10,405 nt of DNA. It comes from an uncultured Eubacteriales bacterium (GTDB taxonomy: Bacteria > Bacillota > Clostridia > Oscillospirales > Oscillospiraceae). Made by a program: the position numbers and the translations under genes. The notes beneath the pieces were generated by a model. The model searched no databases. It was not told where the DNA came from and saw only the letters and a list, made by a program, of their open reading frames with translations. Where the stretch lies: the NCBI GenBank assembly GCA_958402445.1, contig CATXTO010000056.1:1-10405 (forward strand), written 5' to 3'. This document shows, one piece after another, positions 4,340 through 10,405 of the stretch (position 1 is the stretch's first letter; each line of letters opens with the position of its first letter).

Positions 4340-5598
4340 AATCCATGCCGCTGCGTAAGGCATTCATTTTATATGTATTAACTGCCTTCGCGTTGGTGGT
4401 TGCGGTGTCTGGCACCGTCATTTGGGGCTGCCTTTCCGTGCAGAAGTGGCTTCTTCCCGACTCCAACGAGGTGTTTTTAAACATTGAGCAAACCTTTACG
4501 GACGGTACAAAGGCCACAGGCGGCACCCGGATCAAGATTGGAAGCGAGCCCGGCTCCGTTCCGATGATCATGGCTGAAGGGCAGGAAATGACAACGCTGG
4601 ACGGCGCAAAATTTTCGATCACGTCGGTGGAATCCGGCGTTTCCCTTCTGTCCCCCAAACGGCGGCTTTTATACCAGGGCTGCAGCGTTGCCATGGTTGC
4701 TGTTCCAGTTTTTCTTTCTCTGTCCGGGATTCTTTTTTGCGGCTTTGCCTTCTATAAGAAGAAGCTGAAAACACCAATTGCGCTTCTGGCCCGGGCAACG
4801 GACCAAATCACCAAACAGGATCTTGATTTCAAGATTTCTTACCCGGCCGGCGATGAACTCGGCGCCCTATGCGTCTCTTTTGAGCAAATGCGCTTAGCCT
4901 TGCAGGAAAACAACCGAAAAATGTGGGAAATGCTGGAGGAACGTAGACGCCTGCAGGCGTCCGTCGCACACGACCTGCGAAACCCCATTGCCATCATAGA
5001 GGGTCATGCGGAATATTTGCTGCTCAATCTTCCCACCGGCAACCTCGATTCCGAGAAAATAGCTTCGATTGCCGGAAACATCGGAAGCGCGGCAAAACGG
5101 CTGGAGGGCTACACGGAATCCATTCGTACCATCAACCATTTGGAAGAGCTCGAGCCGGTGCGCAGGCAGGTGGACTTCACAAAGCTTCATGATGATATGA
5201 TCGCCGATTTTGTCAGAATGGCGGAGCCGCGGAACCTTGCGCTTCGTTCGGAAAATCTCGTTGCCGATCGATTCCTGTCTCTGGATTCCCAAATGCTGTA
5301 CCGCATCTTGGAAAATCTGATGGGAAATGCCGTCCGGTATGCGAAAAACGAGATTTTTCTATCCTTTTCCCATGCAGATCAAAAGCTTAGCGTAAGCGTT
5401 GCGGACGATGGCCCCGGCTTTTCAGAGAAAATTCTGAACCCGAAGCACCGTTGCTTTCTTGCCGACTGTGAAAATAGTCCGCACACCGGTATGGGGCTTA
5501 CCATTTGCCGCATCTTATGCAATAAGCACGGCGGCTGTCTGTCGCTTGCAAATAGGGATTCCGGCGGCGCCTGTGTGAGATTTACCCTTGCGGTTTGA
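4315..5598 (+). CDS. Membrane sensor histidine kinase (HisKA/HATPase_c)
   Basis: 427 residues. Membrane helix 1 is about 16-40, an outside sensor region about 41-121, membrane helix 2 about 122-147, then a HAMP-like linker (about 148-205). The H-box has phospho-acceptor His219 (SVAHDLRNP). The ATP-binding part has the N-box around N334/N338 (LENLMGNAVRYA), G1 box DDGPGF (364-369) and G2 box GMGLTI (392-397). All catalytic motifs are intact. The start at 4315 has a G-rich site at 4301-4309 and overlaps the regulator by 25 bases; ATG 4345 is possible but has a weaker site. The outside region of about 80 residues has no recognisable fold, so the signal is unknown. The stop codon lies inside the first TTTGAC half-site of the next promoter. 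Confidence 0.95.
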   Translation: MEPKKARIKSMPLRKAFILYVLTAFALVVAVSGTVIWGCLSVQKWLLPDSNEVFLNIEQTFTDGTKATGGTRIKIGSEPGSVPMIMAEGQEMTTLDGAKFSITSVESGVSLLSPKRRLLYQGCSVAMVAVPVFLSLSGILFCGFAFYKKKLKTPIALLARATDQITKQDLDFKISYPAGDELGALCVSFEQMRLALQENNRKMWEMLEERRRLQASVAHDLRNPIAIIEGHAEYLLLNLPTGNLDSEKIASIAGNIGSAAKRLEGYTESIRTINHLEELEPVRRQVDFTKLHDDMIADFVRMAEPRNLALRSENLVADRFLSLDSQMLYRILENLMGNAVRYAKNEIFLSFSHADQKLSVSVADDGPGFSEKILNPKHRCFLADCENSPHTGMGLTICRILCNKHGGCLSLANRDSGGACVRFTLAV

Positions 5599-5626
5599 CC
5601 GAATTTTGACCAATACCCGATATGAT
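5594..5626 (+). promoter_or_regulatory. OmpR-type direct-repeat promoter of the lipoprotein/ABC operon
   Basis: TTTGAC at 5594-5599 and 5605-5610, 10 bases, then -10 TATGAT (5621-5626). All distances equal those of the promoter at 3597-3630. The first half-site overlaps the kinase stop codon (5596-5598). This marks the transporter genes as a likely target of the upstream regulator, transcribed apart from or in addition to read-through. Confidence 0.7.
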
Positions 5627-5683
5627 CTTCTTGAAATCAGTTCTGCACTGTTTGCAGAGCATTACAGGGAGGTCATATTTTTT

Positions 5684-7087
5684 ATGAAAAAGCTTACCGC
5701 ACTTCTTTTAACGACACTTCTCATGCTCTCGCTGGCTGCCTGCGGCAAGGGACCAGCCGATCGAAACGCAACAGAGCGCACTCAGCCGCAAAGTGAGCCC
5801 CAAACAACCCAGAGCGGCAAGCAAGACGATCCGCAAAGCAACGGAATCACGCTCTTATGCGACGACAGCTCCTCTTTTTCCAGTCATTTTGGTACCGCGA
5901 GCGGTTACTATTATTTCACGGAAAGCGGCAAAATCCAGGGGGAGAAGAGCGGCCTGCATCTGATGTATATCGACTATGCCACAAAAAAGGAGGTCTATCT
6001 CTGTTCCGACAGCGGATGTCAGCATAACAGCGAGACTTGCACCTCCGTTTTTTCCATGGAAGAATTCGGAACGGACTGCTTGCCGTTTGTTCACGGCAAT
6101 TGGCTGTATGTTTTGAACCGGGAGTTTGATCAGGACGGCAGCACGGCGATGGATCTGCAGGGCGGCACGGACGACGTGAAAACGGAAAGCATGCCTGTCA
6201 GTCTGTACCGGATGGGCTTGGACGGATCCGTACGACAAAAGGTCTTCACCTTCCCGGAAAATACGACCGCGGAAAAGCTTGTTTTCAGCGATGGAGACGA
6301 CCTGTGGTTTGTGACAAAGAAGCTTTCCTTTCAGCAGGACGGCAACGCCACCTATACAACCTCCAGTGACCGTGCGCTTTCCCGGCTCGATCTTTCCGAA
6401 GGGAAAATCGTAAGCACGATACCGCTGGAATTTGGAGATCATATGCACCACAAGGTAATCGGGGGAACCGGATCTCAGTTTATCCTGTGCAGCGTGGAAT
6501 ATCCCCAGGGCATGAGCGAGCAGGACGTCATGAGACTAACCGATGACGACTGGAAGAAGCTTTACAAAAACAGCAGCACCGTCTGCTCCGCTTTGGATGT
6601 AACCAGCGGGGAAAAGAAGGAGATCTACCGTCAGGCAAACCGGTCGCTCAGCCCGAGCTTCGCCGTTCGCGGCGGGTATCTGTATGCTTCGGACTATGAA
6701 AATAACGGGATTTTAAAAATTGATTTAGCCTCCGGCGAGAAAACTACCTTGGCCGAGCTTTCCCAAAATTACATCTATGATACCCTGGGGGATGCCCTGT
6801 GCTGCGTGAACGTGAACGAAAGTCAGGATTCTACGCTGTACTTTGTGGATATGGAAACCGGAGAGGTCCGGCACAGTACCCTGACCAACCAGTCGCTTGG
6901 CTGGCAGCTGGATATTCTGGCGGATGCGGGCGATCAGGTTTTGGTTGTCTATGACTACGAGGCAATCCCGCGCAACGACGGCTCCTATGAAATCCTCCAA
7001 TTTCAATACGGCCTCATATCCATATCAGATCTGTATCACAGCAACGAGAATTATGAGCCGATTGCCATGGTCGGGAGTGGAAAATGA
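5684..7087 (+). CDS. Lipoprotein with probable beta-propeller domain
   Basis: 467 residues. A lipoprotein signal peptide (KK, hydrophobic core, lipobox LAAC with Cys20) indicates a membrane-anchored extracellular protein. A Gln/Thr/Ser-rich linker (about 25-52) follows. The rest is made of repeating strand patterns such as LYRMGLDGS, SRLDLSEGKI, LKIDLASGEK and LYFVDMETGEV, which suggest propeller blades (inference). Residues 107-119 hold C-x4-C-x-H-x4-C, a possible disulfide or metal site. The start at 5684 is chosen for AGGGAGG at 5666-5672 and for the signal peptide; the open frame further upstream reads through the promoter. The stop overlaps the ATPase start by ATGA. It may capture substrate or sense the signal for the transporter; I know no tested function. 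Confidence 0.85.
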   Translation: MKKLTALLLTTLLMLSLAACGKGPADRNATERTQPQSEPQTTQSGKQDDPQSNGITLLCDDSSSFSSHFGTASGYYYFTESGKIQGEKSGLHLMYIDYATKKEVYLCSDSGCQHNSETCTSVFSMEEFGTDCLPFVHGNWLYVLNREFDQDGSTAMDLQGGTDDVKTESMPVSLYRMGLDGSVRQKVFTFPENTTAEKLVFSDGDDLWFVTKKLSFQQDGNATYTTSSDRALSRLDLSEGKIVSTIPLEFGDHMHHKVIGGTGSQFILCSVEYPQGMSEQDVMRLTDDDWKKLYKNSSTVCSALDVTSGEKKEIYRQANRSLSPSFAVRGGYLYASDYENNGILKIDLASGEKTTLAELSQNYIYDTLGDALCCVNVNESQDSTLYFVDMETGEVRHSTLTNQSLGWQLDILADAGDQVLVVYDYEAIPRNDGSYEILQFQYGLISISDLYHSNENYEPIAMVGSGK

Positions 7088-7818
7088 TGAGGTTGGAGCT
7101 TCAAAATATCACCATGCGGTATGGCGATAAAAAAGCCCTGGACGGCGTATCACTGACGCTGACTGCGGGTATCTACGGACTGCTCGGCCCCAATGGGGCG
7201 GGCAAATCCACCATGATGAATCTCATCACCGGCAACCTGAAGCCAACCGCCGGCCGGCTCCTCTGGAACGGAAAGGAACCGGCCGCCCTCGGCGCCGCTT
7301 ACCGCGGCCTGCTTGGATATGCGCCACAGCAGCAGGGACTGTACGACACCTTTTCCGGCAGAAGATTTCTCTCCTACATGGCGACGCTGAAAGAGATCCC
7401 TAAAAAGGAAATAGGCGCGGAAATTGAACGGGTCCTCACCTATGTCAATCTGACTGATGCGGCGGACAGGCCCATCGGCGCCTATTCCGGCGGCATGAAA
7501 CAGCGGATTCTCATCGCCCAGGCGATCATAGGCGACCCGAAGCTTGTCATCCTCGACGAGCCCACCGCAGGGTTAGACCCTAAGGAACGCGTGCGGATCC
7601 GAGAGAAAATCAAGGATATTTCCGGGGATAAAATCATTTTGGTATCCACGCATGTGGTCTCGGACATTCAATCCATAGCCAAAGAGATCCTTCTTCTAAA
7701 AAGCGGACATTTAGTAGACCGTGGCGAGGTGTCCGTTCTCTGTCAAAAGTATGGAGACGCAAGCGATCTGGAGCAGGTTTATATGCAAATTTTTGGAGAG
7801 GACGAGCGCCATGTTTAG
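7084..7818 (+). CDS. ABC transporter ATP-binding protein
   Basis: 244 residues. Walker A GPNGAGKS (35-42), Q-loop around Q82 (APQQQG), signature YSGGMKQR (134-141), Walker B LVILDEP (154-160, catalytic E159), and the switch His190 (VSTHV) are all present. It is thus an active nucleotide-binding subunit of the ABC-2/CcmA-like exporter type. The start at 7084 overlaps the lipoprotein stop (ATGA), which implies coupled translation; the ATG at 7087 is an equally possible start one codon later. It overlaps the permease gene by 8 bases. It powers the permease encoded next. Confidence 0.95.
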   Translation: MMRLELQNITMRYGDKKALDGVSLTLTAGIYGLLGPNGAGKSTMMNLITGNLKPTAGRLLWNGKEPAALGAAYRGLLGYAPQQQGLYDTFSGRRFLSYMATLKEIPKKEIGAEIERVLTYVNLTDAADRPIGAYSGGMKQRILIAQAIIGDPKLVILDEPTAGLDPKERVRIREKIKDISGDKIILVSTHVVSDIQSIAKEILLLKSGHLVDRGEVSVLCQKYGDASDLEQVYMQIFGEDERHV

Positions 7819-10090
7819 ACTGATACCCTACGAACTGGGCAAAATATGGCGAAAGCGAAGTTTTCAGGCGTTTTCCTTGATTCTTTTGTTGTTGAATCTC
7901 TTCCTGCTTTGGTATTGGAACAAACCGGGAGAGGATACGCCGCCACTTTCGGCTTATCATGCAATTTGCGCGGATGTATCCGGCATGCGTGAGGAGGAAA
8001 AGCTTACTTATATTGCCAACCTGAAAGAGAGAATCAGCGGTGTCGCTCTGATCAATGAGGTCATGAATCTGCAATCCCTTGGCGACGAGCTGGGACAGAC
8101 GCTGGCAGAACAAATGCGGGTGGAAAATCCTGACGTTTTCGAGAAATATATGGACGACTATCTCGACGGCGGGTATCTGACCTACACAGATTCGCTCTAT
8201 CAGGAAAAGACATTGCTGGATGCATTGTATGATGAAGTTGAAAAGGTTTCGGGATACGATCAATATCTTGCCTCCGTGCAGCAGAGCAAAGAGGATTTAA
8301 GCGGAATCTCCATTTTTGCCGGTGCCGAAAACGACTCCTACAGCAGCCGCAATCTCATAAAAAGCGCAGAAGATCACGCCGGCCGTTCGTCGGCCGGCAT
8401 CCGCTGGTTCCCGGCGAAAGGCTTCCTGATGGCAACGGAGACCAGCATGACGGATCTTCTCCTGCTGCTTTCCGTATTCCTCTTTGTAGGAGGCCTGATC
8501 ACCGAAGAAAAAGAAAAGGGCCTGTTCTTTTTTACAAGGGCTACAAAAAAAGGGATCGCCTCCTGTATCGCCGCGAAGCTCGCCTCGTTATGGATCCATT
8601 GCCTGGCAATCAGCGCCTTGCTCTGCGCATCAAATTTTGTATATGCATATCGAACGGCAGGGCTTGGCGATCTTACGGCGGCGCTGCAATCGATTGCGCC
8701 GTTTCTGGAAAGCAGTCTGTCAATATCCCTTCTGGATTATGCTGTGCTGGGTATCCTGACCAAGGCAATGGTTTTGTTTTGCCTGGGCACGGCGCTTACG
8801 CTAATCTCCATCTGCAGTGCAAAGAGCTTTTTGCCGCAGTTGGCCGGCGTCGGCTGGCTGGCGGCCAACTGGCTGGCCTATACGCTGATTCCGGCATATT
8901 CGGCCCTGAGCCCGCTGAAATACCTCTCCTTCTTTGGTTTGATGAAGCCGAAGCACCTGTACGGCGAATACCTTAACTTTAACATTGCGGGGTATCCCGT
9001 ACCCCGGCTGACCATGGCTCTTTCGCTGATCGGCACAATCTGCGCCCTTGGAATCGGTTTGGCTTTCCTACTGTTTAAAAAAGGAAAAAGCCTTGAAATT
9101 CGCAAAGCACACATTTCTTCCTTCCTTCCCTTCCGGCCCCATGGGCGTTTCCTGGTCCACGAAGGCTATAAGATTTTGTTTACAAGTAAGGCAATCCTCG
9201 TTTTTCTGCTGTTCGCAGTTCTGATTGGGGCCGTGGATCTGGGTAAGGAATATTCGCCTTCCGTCCATGAGCAGTATTATCGGAATATGATGCTGACGCT
9301 GGAGGGTGATCTGACCACGGAAAAGGAAACCATGATCGCAGCGGAACAGGCTCGTTACGATGAAGCCTTTGCTCAACTGGACCGCATTGACGCCATGGTT
9401 GCCTCGGGAGAACTTGACAAGAACGCCGGGGAGGATTTAAAGACAAGATGGTACGGCGTACTAACCTTCTATCCCTCCTTCCAGCGGGTCCTGCAGCAAT
9501 ATCAGCATGTCCGGCAGGATGGAGGCGTCTTCATTTACGATACCGGTTACCGCTATCTGTTCGGCACAATGGACCACAGCTATCTAATTGACTTTTTGTT
9601 GCTGTCTTTGTGCATGGTCTTTGCCTTCGGCAATATTATAGCGATGGAATATCAGAAGCAATCGTGGTATCTATTGTCTGCAACCGCAAAGGGAAAACGG
9701 AAGATCCTGCAAAAGAAACTTCTTGTCTGCACCTTATGTGCCGCAGGAATCGCGTTACTGCCGTGGATATTCCGAATGATCTCCATTTCAAGCGTCTATC
9801 CCTTACACGAATGGTGCCGTTCCATCCAAAGCATACCCATGTATTTTACTTTCGGCGTTGGACTTCCCATCTGGGCCTTTCTCATACTCGCCTGTCTGTC
9901 CCAAATCTGTGCTGTCGCATTGGCCGGGGCCATTGTATTGTTCTTCTCGTGGCAGCGCAGAAACTATCTGCAAACTCTGTTCCTCGCTCTGCTGATTCTT
10001 GTCGTTCCGCTGGTACTTACCGTAATGGGAATTGATTTCGCAAAATGGTTTTCCTTATATCCATTCTACGGCTGGGTCAGCAGGCTATAG
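7811..10090 (+). CDS. Large two-half ABC-2 type permease
   Basis: 759 residues, with about 11 likely membrane helices (near 17-36, 213-231, 251-273, 311-335, 340-362, 400-422, 459-476, 592-612, 639-660, 683-712 and 718-742). The protein looks like a fused duplication: each half has one helix, a charged helical outside domain (about 40-205 and 477-588), then a helix cluster. MTDLLLLLSVFLFVGGLI (213-230) matches LIDFLLLSLCMVFAFGNI (592-609), and each is followed by a similar basic loop. So one chain may form both halves of the channel. The start at 7811 follows GGAGAGG (7795-7801) and overlaps the ATPase by 8 bases; an upstream GTG lies inside the ATPase gene. Substrate unknown; export of a peptide, lipid or drug is inference. 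Confidence 0.85.
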   Translation: MFRLIPYELGKIWRKRSFQAFSLILLLLNLFLLWYWNKPGEDTPPLSAYHAICADVSGMREEEKLTYIANLKERISGVALINEVMNLQSLGDELGQTLAEQMRVENPDVFEKYMDDYLDGGYLTYTDSLYQEKTLLDALYDEVEKVSGYDQYLASVQQSKEDLSGISIFAGAENDSYSSRNLIKSAEDHAGRSSAGIRWFPAKGFLMATETSMTDLLLLLSVFLFVGGLITEEKEKGLFFFTRATKKGIASCIAAKLASLWIHCLAISALLCASNFVYAYRTAGLGDLTAALQSIAPFLESSLSISLLDYAVLGILTKAMVLFCLGTALTLISICSAKSFLPQLAGVGWLAANWLAYTLIPAYSALSPLKYLSFFGLMKPKHLYGEYLNFNIAGYPVPRLTMALSLIGTICALGIGLAFLLFKKGKSLEIRKAHISSFLPFRPHGRFLVHEGYKILFTSKAILVFLLFAVLIGAVDLGKEYSPSVHEQYYRNMMLTLEGDLTTEKETMIAAEQARYDEAFAQLDRIDAMVASGELDKNAGEDLKTRWYGVLTFYPSFQRVLQQYQHVRQDGGVFIYDTGYRYLFGTMDHSYLIDFLLLSLCMVFAFGNIIAMEYQKQSWYLLSATAKGKRKILQKKLLVCTLCAAGIALLPWIFRMISISSVYPLHEWCRSIQSIPMYFTFGVGLPIWAFLILACLSQICAVALAGAIVLFFSWQRRNYLQTLFLALLILVVPLVLTVMGIDFAKWFSLYPFYGWVSRL

Positions 10091-10160
10091 AAATCGTCCA
10101 AGGCCGCACGACAAAAAACATGACTTTTCCCAAGCTATAGCTTCAAGTCGCTGCACTTCT
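10091..10160. other. Short spacer after the permease
   Basis: No gene is seen. A 12-base palindrome AAGCTATAGCTT lies at 10132-10143 but has no U-run, so no standard terminator is visible for the transporter operon; the REP hairpins that follow may mark the mRNA end. Confidence 0.4.
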
Positions 10161-10208
10161 ATAGGGACGACCTGTGGTCGCCCGTGGGCGTGCAAAGCAC
10201 GCCCCTAC
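10161..10208. repeat. Compact inverted REP pair, 48 bp, partly decayed
   Basis: The plus member (10161-10184) has ATAG in place of GTAG and one stem mismatch; the minus member (10185-10208) is intact with CTAC. The two hairpins touch with no linker. Confidence 0.8.
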
Positions 10209-10279
10209 ATTATTGCAATGCGCTTTCATTGGACAGTTGTGATCGCCCTCTGGCACCTCCTGCCAGGATGGAACCCCGA

Positions 10280-10303
10280 CGGGCGAGCGCAGCTCGCCCC
10301 TAC
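10280..10303 (-). repeat. REP hairpin, AGC/GCT subfamily, minus orientation
   Basis: Arms GGGCGAGC and GCTCGCCC, loop GCA, then CTAC at 10300-10303. The bases before it (GGAACCCCGA) resemble the end of the standard REPIN linker, so it is probably the right half of a broken REPIN. Confidence 0.85.
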
Positions 10304-10325
10304 ATTTCCTTTTCGATACGCTCCT

Positions 10326-10373
10326 GTAGGGGCGACCTGTGGTCGCCCGCGGGCGTGCAAAGCACGCCCCTAC
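10326..10373. repeat. Compact inverted REP pair, 48 bp, intact
   Basis: The plus hairpin 10326-10349 (GTAG, ACC/GGT stem, loop TGT) directly abuts the minus hairpin 10350-10373 (TGC/GCA stem, CTAC). This is the intact twin of 10161-10208. Confidence 0.9.
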
Positions 10374-10405
10374 ATTATTGCAATGCGCTTTCATTGGACA
10401 GTTGT

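Larger units (their letters stand above)
10186..10405. repeat. 165-bp spaced direct repeat, cut by the window end
   Basis: The 55 bases 10186-10240 recur exactly at 10351-10405, covering a REP hairpin and a non-palindromic tail that starts ATTATTGCAATG. Similarity extends left across the neighbouring plus hairpin. The copy may continue beyond the window. Confidence 0.85.

Noticed and set aside
5588..5683. Upstream start extending the lipoprotein by 32 residues
   Set aside because: It would run through the promoter repeats and hide the lipoprotein signal peptide; the ATG at 5684 has a good ribosome site.
7721..7810. Upstream GTG start of the permease
   Set aside because: It lies deep in the ATPase gene and adds unrelated residues; ATG 7811 has a ribosome site and a usual short overlap.
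10143..10394. Minus-strand open frames with repeated GACFARPRATTGRPY-type peptides (also at 2091-2636, 3054-3284 and 3268-3624)
   Set aside because: These are translations of REP hairpins. The same peptide recurs wherever the repeats lie, which is the mark of a spurious gene call.

Overview
The window looks like a chromosomal segment of a moderately GC-rich Firmicute, most likely a gut clostridium of the Oscillospirales (inference). The reasons are Gram-positive style ribosome binding sites (AGGAGG, GGAGGG), a short lipobox lipoprotein, an OmpR/HisKA two-component pair, and very dense GC-rich hairpin repeats between genes. No rRNA, tRNA, CRISPR array or phage structural gene is visible.

The left third (1-3640) is a repeat-rich accessory region. 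At least 27 copies of one short palindrome family occur between genes and none inside a gene. Each copy is a GTAG foot, an 8-bp stem starting GGGCG, a 3-base loop and a closing G. The inner three base pairs of the stem differ between subfamilies but change on both arms together. Many copies form inverted pairs with GTAG at both outer ends; five of these pairs are 77-78 bp long, which is the layout of REPINs. A full-length REP-associated tyrosine transposase (RAYT, 2635-3099) sits among them, with near-identical 95-bp REPIN copies on both sides. This is therefore a Gram-positive RAYT/REPIN system. The region also holds one GC-rich gene of unknown function on the minus strand (349-921) and two paralogous 60-62 residue ribbon-helix-helix proteins (1398-1580, 1856-2044). 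Each of these two genes has a similar downstream hairpin and AT-rich tail and lies inside an outward-GTAG REP pair of about 500 bp. A perfect 34-bp AT-rich palindrome lies at 2142-2175.

The right two thirds (3597-10090) is one functional module on the plus strand: response regulator, sensor kinase, lipoprotein, ABC ATPase and a large two-half ABC-2 type permease. Genes overlap or nearly touch, except for an 85-base gap between kinase and lipoprotein. That gap carries a second promoter with the same architecture as the one before the response regulator gene: TTTGAC, 5 bases, TTTGAC, 10 bases, then a TATACT or TATGAT -10 box. The 11-bp direct repeat is typical of OmpR-family binding sites. It suggests that the regulator activates both its own operon and the lipoprotein/transporter operon. 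The likely job is signal-induced export or membrane defence; the substrate cannot be told from the sequence.

After the permease the REP-type repeats resume (10161 to the window end), including a 165-bp spaced direct repeat cut by the window edge.
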